From: Branchiostoma floridae
Lineage: Eukaryota; Chordata; Leptocardii; Amphioxiformes; Branchiostomatidae
Length of the DNA stretch: 64,000 nucleotides
Assembly (NCBI RefSeq): GCF_000003815.2
Contig: NC_049986.1
Location: forward strand, 11,899,662-11,963,661
Reading direction: 5' to 3'
Below the pieces are notes generated by a model. That model was not told the origin of the DNA. It did not search any database and saw nothing but the letters and a program-made list of their open reading frames with translations. Made by a program: the position numbers and the translations under genes. This document shows, one piece after another, positions 26,601 through 37,700 of the stretch; position 1 is the first letter of the stretch, and the number at the start of each line of letters is the position of its first letter.

Positions 26601-29600
26601 TACCCTGGGAAGCCAGACAGGACGGGTAGCTAGCAAGATTTGTTCGCGAGTTTTGTTCGGGGAGCCAACGCAGCCTGCCCGCTGACCTCACATTAGCGCT
26701 CCGGGGAGGGCAGGTGGACCTTATCGGGCTTAAACTCCCTGGGGCGCTAATACTTGTAATAGGAGCTCGGCGGGCATGACTGTCTTGGGCTACCGATAAA
26801 CTGTCCAAGCTGCCCGACCCCGGATGGCTCCCAGGGTAATGTAGATGATGACAAATAAACATACTGTCAGACAGCAATAGCAATGGTGTCGCTCAAGCTT
26901 GTAAGGGCAATCATGCAACCTCACATGCTTTCATTGCCACTTACTGCAACAGAGGATGAAATGGGCGGAGGTAATTAAATCTTCAAGCGTTGGGTGACAA
27001 ATGTCTCTGATGCAAAGCTTCAAGAACTGCTTTCCACATGCAAATAGTCAAAGTTTAGTTAGAAAATAAGATCCTCAAAACATTTCCCTTTTTAATATAC
27101 ATGTTGCATTCATCTAGTACTTGAATTTGATGTTTGGACCATTCTTGTAGAATTCTTGTAGAATCTCGTGAGTTGTAGTGACTAATGCACATTCTGACTG
27201 TCATTGAGAAAAGAGAATACTACTTGACAGCCATCTTTGTGGTTTTCTTTTTATACAAGCTCCATAAACTGTAATAAGTACAGTTATCCTGTTCAAAAAA
27301 GATTATGCATTTGAAAACTAAGTAAAACTCATCCATGCTTGAAAGTATAATCCTGGCCATTTTGTGACCAGTGCTCTTTATTGTGTGCGCATCCTTCATT
27401 TGAAAACTATGTGGTTCAGTTTTGAGAGAGATAGACTCTACTTAACTTAAAAAGTACATGTACTTTCAGTGTGAGCATTTTATGGCAGGATGTCAAGCAA
27501 ATTCGTATTACTGCTGATATCATAACCTGTTTAAGGAGACGTATTTCCACCCCTTCCTTACAGGTGTACTACAAACAGAAGGGGAACCGGACGCCAACCC
27601 GCCCTGAGAACATCCAGAGTAACATGGACGACTTTGCGGACATCGTGGTGGGGAAACTCCAGTCCTACCAGCAGCAGGCAGACGAGTACCACAATGCCTG
27701 CTTACAGGGTGAGACCACACGTTTCCTGTCTTACTTGGACAGAAACTTAAAAGTTATTACCGGTAGTTTAATATTGTTAATTTGGCCTTTATTGATGCCC
27801 CAAATCAGGACTGGTACACAGAAATGAAAATGAAATGACAACTCAATTTAGAAATTAAGATCTCCTTTTTTGTATATGCAGTTGCTCTTTTTACAATCAG
27901 CTCTGTCCAGTTTTAAAGGAAATTTTCTCACTTGCTACTGGTTACAGATTGATCTCAGTATGACTCGTTGATGACTGTCGTGCATGATGTAATACCAGTA
28001 ATCTACTTGTACTATACTAAGCACAGTCATGGATGTTTCTATCAGTGGTCCTAATGACTTACCAATTGGACATAATCCAAGCTTTGTAACATGAAATCAC
28101 TTGTATTTAATAGAAGAATATATAATGTATTGGCACTAATAATACTAGATTGGAATGTGTTGAAGGCCAGCAGCATCCAATAGTTTTGTTTGAACCTTTA
28201 TTTATTCATGAAAGCTCAAATCGGCCTGCAGGCCGCTTTTCATTGAGGTCATGAGGGAAGAGGCAAGGGTCAGACAAAGTATATAACAGAGATAAAGTTA
28301 CATCGTTTTGAGTCCTTATAAGTCCTATACGTCTATATACACCATTTACATTTACATACATACAGAATACATGATAGAAACTGCTACATTATTCAAGTCC
28401 GTTCATTTGGCCGTTCCCGTTACTTTAAGAGTCTCTTAAAGGAAGCCAGAGTTGGGGCTGTGCGTATGTCCGGTGGTAGACTGTTCCAGATGGTGGGTCC
28501 ACGGTAGGCGATGGCTCTTCTGAAGGTTTCTCGGTGGGGTTTTGGGACAGCAAGTTGATTACTTGCGCTTTGCCTGGTTGTTCTTGTGCTTTGGTCTCGG
28601 CAATAGACGAACATCTGGCGCATGTAGGGTGGGAGTTTGCTGTTCAGAGCTTTGTAGACAAGTACGGCATTGTAGTACTGATGTGTTGCCTTAATGTCCT
28701 TCCAGCCCAGCCTAGAGTGTACTTCGGTTGATGGTGTCCTGTGTGGAGCCTTCAGAATTAGTTTTCCCGCCCGATTTTGCATGGTTTGTAGCTTCTGTAG
28801 GTCCTGGTCTGGAGCAGTGTCCCATGCCGTACAGGCATACGTTATGTGTGGTAGAAAGATGGCGTTGTACAAGGTGTGGAGTGCTGATGTTGTGATGAAG
28901 GGGCTGACGTGTTTCATCATGAATAATGATCGCTTCAGTTTCCCTAGCACTGCTTTCACCTGGTTCTTCCAGTTCAGTTGACGGTCAATAACCACACCTA
29001 GGTAGGTGTACAGATCACATGTTGGTATGTTGGTGCCGTTGACAGTCAGCTTTGGAGCGCTACAGTTTGACAGTTTCTTGTGTGTTCCTATGTACATGCA
29101 TTTGCATTTTCCACCGTTCATTGACAGAGAGTGAAGAATACCAAGTTTCCTAACCTCCTTGGTCCATACTGATGTGTTGACCTTGACCCCCAGAGTTCCG
29201 TCAGCAGCTGACCCGGCTGGAGGAGCTGGTTGCGGACGTTCCCGCGCTCGTCGTGTCGGAGCTACTGCAGAACCACCTGGAGACGGTCGCTGCCTCCAGG
29301 GAGAGGATAGAGGCAGACTTCTCTCAGAGGGTCAAAGGGTGGGACACAGAGAAGGTGAGAAAATGACTTTTCAGTGGTGTCAGAAGTGGGATTTAATGCT
29401 TAGTAAAAAGTCCAAATATTATTTTTATAAATCACAGACTGTTAGTCTTGTGTCTTGATTGTAACTCTGAAGGAAAAAAAACAATTTGTCAGAAAATTGC
29501 CTAATGTGTTTAACAGTGTGAAGTGACACATGGGACTTGTTTGAAGGGTAGTTTCAACCTTTAAAGCATCACATAGATTTATATTGGTTAAAATCTATCA

Positions 29601-31608
29601 GATGACTTGCTGGAACTCACCAGTCTTGTTAACTCTCTGTGGCTTGAAACATGTTGGATCAACAATCCTGATGCAATAATATGTTAAGTACAATCACTGT
29701 CCTTTCAGCAAACCCACGAGAATGACCTTCGCCCGACCTTGGGCCACCCTCAAAAGGCAGGGGAGCTGAAGACACTGTGTGACAGGGAGGATGCACGGAA
29801 CCTGGAACAGCTGCGCGGCATACAGGACAACAACCAAGCATTGCAGGTAAATGGCAACACATAAAAAATCCCTGCCACTAATTGCTGTTCTTTAGTAAAA
29901 TGACTAACTGATTTGTCAGTCTAGAATAATTTCTGGTGTCCTATTTCTGATGTTGAGTTTGTTTTCTGAACGGAGACCTTAATGAAAATGTTTTTCAAGC
30001 AACTGGACAAGTTTTTCAACAAGCAACTGGATAATTTTTGTTTTGTTACAAAACTTATCCGGTTGCTTGAATAACCTTTGTATAATACATGTAGAGTATC
30101 TCATTACCTGGGTGTCTAACCTTCATGAAGGAGACCTGAATGTGTTTGTGTCCACTGACAGGACTGTGTGTCCCAGCATGCCCAGTCGTTTGTGGAGACC
30201 CTGTCCCAGACAGGAGAGAAGCTGCTGCTCCTGTACGACAACCTGCTCACCATCGACGACGTGCAGACAGGAAGTGAGCTCTCACCTGCTTGAAATCTTT
30301 ACCATTTCTTTTTCATACTTGTAGTTTTTGATGCTTACTGTAGGTACCATTTCCCTGTAGTTTAAGTTCTTCTTGAAGCTGCTTCAAGAAAACCAGCATT
30401 CAACTGTTTTGTGATTACATTTAATGTAATCTACAAATGTATTTTGTGAGAACAGCCTGCTTTGTGAGTAGTATCAAAGAGGTAGGATTGAGAAAGTACC
30501 TTTTACATTGCAAATTTTACACATATCTTTCTGTTCTGGTTTATGATAACAATCAGTTTAGGTCATAGAGTAAGAAAAAAATGATTGCTTATGTACATGT
30601 AATGTACATTTGTCTGGATAGTATGGAATCCAGATCTCATCAATGATGACTGAAAAAATGGCAACGATAGACGAAATGTGTTCAAGTGTTGCTGATATTT
30701 CCAAACAGGGATTGACATTGAGAAGTTCCCAACAACGACCCTGATCAGGAAGAAACAGGCCGGCATCGACCTTAACGACCACGAGTACAGACCCACGCTG
30801 CCTCGTGGCAGCAACACGTGGCCAGGAATCCCCGCAGATGACATGGTTCTACAGAAACCCCCCGAGAAAAAGACCGTGACTAAGAGTGGAAGGAAAACTG
30901 CCTCAGAGAAGAAGAGCAAAACTAAAGTAAGTCTTCCAATTTGGCAACAACTTTTGTCATAACTTATTCTAGACACACTGCTTCCTTAAGTATCATTTTT
31001 ACAGACTTTTTATTTAGTGCAAGAACTGTTATCATTTTTTGAAGAAACTCAGAGATCTTTTTCTTATCTTAACACAGCTGTTTGGGTCTATCATAAAAAT
31101 GGTGAATTTGTCATACATGTATGTGGTTAGCATTGCTGTATAGTTCACATCTTAAACTTGATTTGTTCCTTTCAGCAACAGGTACAGAAGCAGGTACAGA
31201 AGACAACTGCAGCCGTCAGTACAGCAAAGACCACACTGGGACACAGCTCCACTGTGGAGGCCAGGGACAAGGCTTACCAGGTAATACATTTAACCAGGCG
31301 CAATAGTTAGAACATTCTGAAATGTCATATAGAGCAAGAACAAGAGTGAAAATTAGTAGGAGAAAGCAAGTGTCACAAAAAAACTCACAATTGAGACCTA
31401 ATTGACAGTTACTGCAATGACAGGGTCTGTGAGTTAAAACATTTTAAATGTACAATTATGTCATTTTCTTCTGATCCAGGACTACCTGAACAAGTTCAAG
31501 TTGTCCCTGTCCAATATTGCTGACCAAAAGGACGCACAGCTGACCAGTGAGACAAGATGGACGGACAACTGGAGTGCCTCGGTCCAGAAAGTCAAAGACC
31601 TGTACTGA
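11628..31608 (+). CDS. CCDC180: Coiled-coil domain-containing protein 180
   Basis: Thirty-seven exons close in frame to 1538 residues: 11628-11705, 12198-12382, 12763-12851, 12983-13040, 13338-13389, 13578-13644, 14052-14224, 14510-14769, 15313-15432, 15806-15885, 16164-16252, 16560-16682, 16829-17002, 17345-17460, 17906-18050, 18173-18256, 18586-18809, 19183-19264, 19735-19828, 20240-20420, 20656-20698, 21026-21129, 21751-21927, 22784-22868, 23266-23364, 24360-24598, 24851-24912, 25079-25268, 25523-25591, 25736-25802, 27564-27708, 29194-29354, 29709-29846, 30162-30273, 30709-30926, 31176-31280, 31480-31608. All introns are GT-AG. Most of the protein is charged helix and coiled coil. LFSDGGNFSPEEIEEYRKKL (near residue 875) and the YYKQKG...TRPENIQ stretch match vertebrate CCDC180. 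Basic KSPRKKK (about 604) and PEPAPAPAPAP (about 1030) are low-complexity linkers. Function is poorly known; a cilium or sperm role is an inference. A poly(A) signal AATAAA is at 32289-32294. Confidence 0.93.
15065..15092. repeat. (TA)n microsatellite
   Basis: A pure TA dinucleotide run in a CCDC180 intron. Confidence 0.9.
18310..18598. repeat. Two-copy tandem repeat containing a 3' splice site
   Basis: About 150 bases ending at the acceptor of CCDC180 exon 18586-18809 are preceded by a diverged copy. GATACAAC..TTTGAGTT and CCTAAATGTTGTGTTTCC occur in both at a spacing of 150. The upstream copy keeps a TGTGTTGACAG acceptor at 18434-18435. Confidence 0.8.
24126..24332. mobile_element. MITE-like element, GGGGCCCGG family, copy 1
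   Basis: A 207-base element with inverted ends of about 35 bases, starting TTAGGCTTAAGTCACATTTC and ending with its near reverse complement; the arms contain CCGGGGCCCGG. It lies in the CCDC180 intron just before exon 24360-24598, leaving only 27 bases to the exon. Other copies are near 39055, 52442 and 60798. Confidence 0.85.
26601..26838. mobile_element. 238-base inverted-repeat element with 9-base target duplication
   Basis: It begins TACCCTGGGAAGCC and ends GGCTCCCAGGGTA. ATGTAGATG flanks it on both sides (26592-26600 and 26839-26847). The element is GC-rich, unlike the AT-rich CCDC180 intron around it. A 9-base duplication fits Mutator-like elements, but that assignment is only an inference. 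Confidence 0.8.
28190..29145 (-). mobile_element. 5'-truncated non-LTR retrotransposon (LINE), ORF2 C-terminal fragment
   Basis: On the - strand an open frame of 233 codons (29121 down to 28420) encodes the end of a LINE reverse-transcriptase protein. CDLYTYLGVVIDRQLNWKNQ is the thumb-region signature, and HITYACTAWD and NRAGKLIL are typical of the CR1/Jockey-like C-terminal segment. A 3' UTR of about 230 bases ending in AATAAATAAAGGTTCAAA follows. The palm and endonuclease are absent, so it is dead on arrival. It is inserted against the transcription direction of CCDC180, ending about 50 bases before exon 29194-29354. Confidence 0.88.
30020..30069. repeat. Short hairpin, AAGCAACTGGATAA family, copy 1
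   Basis: AAGCAACTGGATAA (30021-30034) faces TTATCCGGTTGCTTG (30055-30069). The same hairpin occurs at 52656-52698. A partial extra copy of the left arm lies immediately upstream. Confidence 0.7.
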
Positions 31609-32649
31609 CTGTAATTATATTCACAATGTATATAATTTTCATCCTGGACGTTTGGCTGTTGTCTACTGTTTGTGAGATTCAGATCTTAGAACATTCCTGT
31701 TACAGATGTTGTGCTATATTTGAGGAGTACACTATTACTGGTGCCATGGTAGGCAGTAGTATTGGTGTACAATTATTATCTACATAGTCATGCTGCAGAT
31801 CCACTTCAAGAAGATCAGAAATGGAACAGCGGCAAACTTTGGTAGCTGTTGTCCATTCCCAACCTGATAGTTTTATGGAAGAGCCTGACAGCTGATAGTT
31901 GACAAAACATTCCACATGTACAGCACTTGAATTACATAAGCACTCCACGTGTGTATTACTGTATAACAGTTGAATGACATAAGCATTCCATGTGTACATA
32001 GTCCAATTAGTTTGTAAATCTTTGATAAAAGAGGTGGAAGAGTTGTATATCGAGCTGAAGTGCCAGAATTTTGGAGAACATTACATAAACTTGAAACTAC
32101 AGACTATAGGTTGTTAATGTACCATCACTGTGTTTCGATCATAGTCAATACTAGCAGAACTGCCATTGATGGCCATGGCCAATATGGATACTTTGTCTTG
32201 TATGTATTAGATGCATAGCACAATTTTATGTATCATGCATCTGTTACATATCAAAATAGGAAAGTTATTCTTTTCTCTCCAGTACAGAAATAAAGAGTGA
32301 AAGTTGAATTTGGTAACACAGGGTGACAAACTGTCCTAAATAGAAGGCGAATACGCATGATTTAAGTTTCCAGTGGATGTGGAAATGCGCGGGAATGTCG
32401 CACCTGTCAGTTGGGGTGTGCTGCCTGTTAGGGGAGGATACCATTACAGAAATGAAAATTCTCCTAAACCTAATTGTTTTGAGAAACTTTGTAAATGGGC
32501 AATACTTGAAACATCAGTCCATTTTGCTACAAATGAATCTGTTTAGCGGAGTATCCGACACCCACTGGCGTTTTAAAACCCTATCTTCATGTAAAGAATG
32601 CTAAGTTTGACTACAGAAACTTGGTAGAAATGACTCTATTACTCTACTT

Positions 32650-33139
32650 NNNNNNNNNNNNNNNNNNNNNNNNNNNNNNNNNNNNNNNNNNNNNNNNNNN
32701 NNNNNNNNNNNNNNNNNNNNNNNNNNNNNNNNNNNNNNNNNNNNNNNNNNNNNNNNNNNNNNNNNNNNNNNNNNNNNNNNNNNNNNNNNNNNNNNNNNNN
32801 NNNNNNNNNNNNNNNNNNNNNNNNNNNNNNNNNNNNNNNNNNNNNNNNNNNNNNNNNNNNNNNNNNNNNNNNNNNNNNNNNNNNNNNNNNNNNNNNNNNN
32901 NNNNNNNNNNNNNNNNNNNNNNNNNNNNNNNNNNNNNNNNNNNNNNNNNNNNNNNNNNNNNNNNNNNNNNNNNNNNNNNNNNNNNNNNNNNNNNNNNNNN
33001 NNNNNNNNNNNNNNNNNNNNNNNNNNNNNNNNNNNNNNNNNNNNNNNNNNNNNNNNNNNNNNNNNNNNNNNNNNNNNNNNNNNNNNNNNNNNNNNNNNNN
33101 NNNNNNNNNNNNNNNNNNNNNNNNNNNNNNNNNNNNNNN
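32650..33139. other. Assembly gap (490 N)
   Basis: Run of N in the sequence; open frames spanning it are meaningless. Confidence 1.
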
Positions 33140-33746
33140 CTGAGCATTGAGGTCAATCTAAAATTACATTTCAAAACATTTCCAATTTTTCTTCCTTTTT
33201 CTATTTTTTATCATGTCCAGAACCATTTTTATTACCATCACTAAAAACAACATCATTCCTGGAAACGCCATGAATAATCAAGTCACTACAAAAGATACAG
33301 AAACATAATTGTGCCTACTGCAAAATAAGCAGTTTATTATTTGTTTTGCCCTGAGCCGCAATGGATTGTACAGCGAATTCTCAAAGCAAGATTTCCGCTT
33401 ACAAAGGGGAATATACATGTATTTCTCTTCATCCCATGGGGAAGTATATATAAGACATAGCATCTCAAGATACTTGGATGTTAGATGTTGCGCTTGAATC
33501 GCTGTCATGCACAGCTTTACAAAACACCCAAACAGTGGTACCCTGTCGACTCTTTGTTCACTTCACCAATTTCCAAGAAACTCGCTTTCAAAGTCTTGAT
33601 ACGTCATTTCACCCGTGAATCATGTTAACACAATCACAGACTTAACATGATGGTTACATTGAACATTCAAAAATGTTTTAAAAACAACTATTATTTCTTG
33701 CTACTAAAACAATACATGTATTGTTATGCACATTTCTTTCATACGC

Positions 33747-33814
33747 CGCAAATACATTTCATATAGTCCCATTTTTGTTCCGCAAATACATTTCATATAG
33801 TCCCATTTTTGTTC
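33747..33814. repeat. 34-base perfect tandem duplication
   Basis: Two identical adjacent copies, 33747-33780 and 33781-33814, each beginning CGCAAATACATTTC, in non-coding sequence. Confidence 0.95.
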
Positions 33815-34721
33815 CCATTCAAAAACATAGCAAGACAAAAGAGTAGTACAAATGTAATATCATAACAAACAGTAGTAGGTAATGATTAGATTACAATAAA
33901 CATATATATACAGTTGTTACAGTATGACCTTTCATTATATGGCATTTATCAATGGCATATAAGTAAACTACAGGCTACACAGGTCTGGTTCACACTTCTG
34001 GCACACTAAACCTTCACATAGATATACCAAAGGATAGAGTTCCTTCCGATTCAGTGGGGTGCCGCTTTTTGCCCTTATTAATACTAATAGGCGCCGTATT
34101 TTTTTTATACATGGTCCCTCACTGTAGGATATACCTAAAAATCCTTTGGAAAATGATACCTCAAAGCCTCCTTTAGGCTAACAACAAACGATACTAAACT
34201 TTTCTAGCAGTAACGTACTAACAGACTAATATAACAATAATAATAACAACAGAACAACATTGTTATAGGAATGAACAGTAAATGACACAATTAGAACACT
34301 CTAATGCCCTATTGTGAGGACATAAAGAGTGATGATAGCTTGACTACGTCACGACCGAAACATCCAGGTTGTATGCGTTTGACGTTTCTCTGAGTACAGT
34401 GATTACGTTATTTTATTATTTCATGTGAACCACAACCTTCTATTGCCTTGAATCATTGCCCCTTGAATTTAGCTATATACTTCAACCTCAAACCGGCTAC
34501 CGACAGAATCTATAGTTTCTACTACTTTTCTACAAGGAGTTGGACCAGAGCATGTTGAACGAAACGGCAAAGCTGTCACGTTATGGCACAACTGGTGACC
34601 CTTCTTGTTGGAGCACTGTTGCCAACCATGAGTAAAATCGACTGGCTTTCATGTTGAATTGCACTTGGAAGTTTGGTACAAAGATGCCTGAGTTGATAAC
34701 GTTAACTTGTCGTCTGCTGAG

Positions 34722-37700
34722 TTAGTCTTTTGGGGGGAAGATGTCCTCACATCTGTACTCCATCCCGGGAGAGTAAGGGTACAAGTTTCCGGAGGAGTTC
34801 TCCTCTCTCTCCAGGTTTTTCAGCTCGTCCTCGAAGAAGAACTTTTCCTGCCCGAAGGCCGGTTTGAGCTGGTCCAGCCAGGTGGCCTTCTCGTCATACT
34901 GAGCGTGGAAGATCTGGTGCGTCCAGTCCGGGTTCCTTCCCTACGGGGACACAGGAATATCATGGGTGTTACAGATTCCACTCAATATCAGTACACATTT
35001 GTATCAGGTATAAATGTTTGGCGATATCATCTTCCAAGCCCCTGTCGCAAATCTTCGACCATACTTCTTGTTCTCCAGCACGTTGTCTGATTCGTAAATC
35101 TACCATATCTGTCATTTATATCTAATGGGAATCGGTGACTTGCGAACCGCCTCAAAAATCGTGCAATGGTCGAGAGAACCCCGCGGGCGTATCACTACCG
35201 AAAATGTCATCAAGAGCTTGCAGACTGGTCGGCCAACCGATACTGTGTGACAGGTTGTTGACGTGCAGCAATCGTCTCTAAAATATTGTTTAAATGCTGC
35301 TCTCCAAGGAGATCTCTTCAGTGTCACCGACGAAAGATAACGATGTCCTCTGAAACGTCTAACCGTTTCCAAAATCGATATCATACCCAGTTTCTTGAGT
35401 AACTGCTTTTTGCCATATCTTATTACTTGGATGTCTAACCTTCATCGACGCACTGCGAGGTCATTTTGATAACTCAAGGTCACCCCGACCAATCGAATGG
35501 GGACATCCCTCGCGAATGTGCACACTCCTCTAGAGAATAGGACACTCCTCGACTTTCAAGGGGGCGCTCCTCTTGGAAAGGGGATGTTTCTCCCTCAATT
35601 AGGGGGCGCTCCTCCGGAAATGGTATGGTCATCGGGCATAGGGGACGTCCCTCCAACACCCCCGCCGGCCCGTGGAATCGGCCGCTAACCCGACAAATCC
35701 CTTTCTAGTTCATCTAAATCACAACATCCAAAACTTTAACCCCGTCAGTGCTCTCGACAAACGTCATACCTCGCCAGGTAATGATAGTTTTTTATTAAAA
35801 ATTGAGGCATGTTGGAAAAAAAGCCGCCCGCGCGGCAGAACATCACCAGTCTTCAGTGTTAAAATGGCGGCGTACCGCACGCCCGGCAAGCAAAACATCG
35901 AGTTTTAGCTTGAATATCCGCGTGCTTGTCGAGTTTTAAGGCCTCCCTCCCTAACACACGTACATGGGAGAAGTTTCTAACACGATGTCAGGCGTAGTTA
36001 TCTGTTATGGCTTGTGAAAAGTGCCGCGGTTTACTGGAAACGCCCGGTATTACGGCTTACCGTGACAGAGACCCGGCGCCCGTACGTGTGCTGGGGAGGG
36101 AAGCCAGTCTCGACAAGCANNNNNNNNNNNNNNNNNNNNNNNNNNNNNNNNNNNNNNNNNNNNNNNNNNNNNNNNNNNNNNNNNNNNNNNNNNNNNNNNN
36201 NNNNNNNNNNNNNNNNNNNNNNNNNNNNNNNNNNNNNNNNNNNNNNNNNNNNNNNNNNNNNNNNNNNNNNNNNNNNNNNNNNNNNNNNNNNNNNNNNNNN
36301 NNNNNNNNNNNNNNNNNNNNNNNNNNNNNNNNNNNNNNNNNNNNNNNNNNNNNNNNNNNNNNNNNNNNNNNNNNNNNNNNNNNNNNNNNNNNNNNNNNNN
36401 NNNNNNNNNNNNNNNNNNNNNNNNNNNNNNNNNNNNNNNNNNNNNNNNNNNNNNNNNNNNNNNNNNNNNNNNNNNNNNNNNNNNNNNNNNNNNNNNNNNN
36501 NNNNNNNNNNNNNNNNNNNNNNNNNNNNNNNNNNNNNNNNNNNNNNNAACACTGAAAAGGGTTTTTCTGGGGTAAGGGGCCGATTCCCGGGCCCCCCGGG
36601 GGTTTTTGGAGGGAACGTCCCCCTTTCCCCGGATGACCAATCCATTTCCGGAGGGGGCTCCCCTAATTGGAGGGAGAAACATCCCCTTTCCAAAAAGGAG
36701 GGCCCCCCTGAAAGTCGAGGAGTGTCCTATTTTTTAGAGGAGGGGGCACTTTCCCGAGGGATGTCCCCATTCGATTGGTCGGGGTGAAGGTGCATCATCG
36801 ACTTTGCCAACTCAACATGAACGAAAACGCCCACATGAACATATTACCCACGAGATATATGATAGACCTACTTGTAACATCTTCAGCACGAAGACCTTCT
36901 CGCCGGCGATCTCGGTCACGCCGACCACGTGGACCTTGCCGGGCGTGGCTGACATGGAGGGCCCGCGCAGGGTACGGCCCAGCCCCGACACCGAGGAGAA
37001 CGCCTGGCTGTAGATCTCCACTGCTCTCGCCAGGGGGACCTGATGTCATAAAAACATTTATAACAGTCTAAGCTTTCTAACGTTGATTGGCTGTGACATA
37101 TTCTACAATCTTTTGGTTCCTTTAAAAACGCGTTCCTACTTTTCTTGTATCTAATACAGTTATAGATATCACGAGTACACAATGGAACGCCAACCATTTA
37201 AGGCGTTCAATACTAAGTCATCTATATTAAGAACATCCAATGGACCTTAGGACATCCCCAGGACCTAAGGGATTTCCGTCCTTATCTTGAGGACACGTGA
37301 GCATCAACCCGATACCCTGCATGCTTTCCGATTATTTTAAGCCTCTGAAAGACGTCTGCATTCAGTCTGGCCCTTTAAAATAATCATGACCGTAAAACGT
37401 ATTGTTTTTTTTTACGTACCAATAAAGTACAAAAATGTTTCACGAGAAAACAGATAGTGATTGGGTGCAAGTGAATTATCGCTACCTCGAAGTAGTGAAT
37501 TATCGCTACCTCGAAGTAGTGCCGAGCGCCAGTGTCCCTCTCCACAAACATGTAGTACGGAATGACCCCGAGCCGAGTCTCCGTGCGGATCAGCCGGGCC
37601 CAGGTGGCAGGGTCGGCGTTAACGTGGTTCACGAGCGGCGCCTGGGCACGGATCACCGCCCCAGTCATCCGCAGCCGCCGGATGGCCTCCTGCACTGTTG

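Larger units (their letters stand above)
31609..34721. other. Convergent intergenic region with an assembly gap
   Basis: This holds the CCDC180 3' UTR, the N gap (32650-33139) and the 3' flank of the KamA-like gene. I see no coding sequence. TTTATT at 34412-34417 is a candidate poly(A) signal for the - strand gene. Confidence 0.6.

Noticed and set aside
28420..29121. Host gene on the - strand
   Set aside because: The protein is the tail of a LINE reverse transcriptase with no start context, lying in a CCDC180 intron.
32621..33244. Open frame across the first N run
   Set aside because: Almost all of it is undetermined sequence. The same holds for frames spanning 36120-36547.
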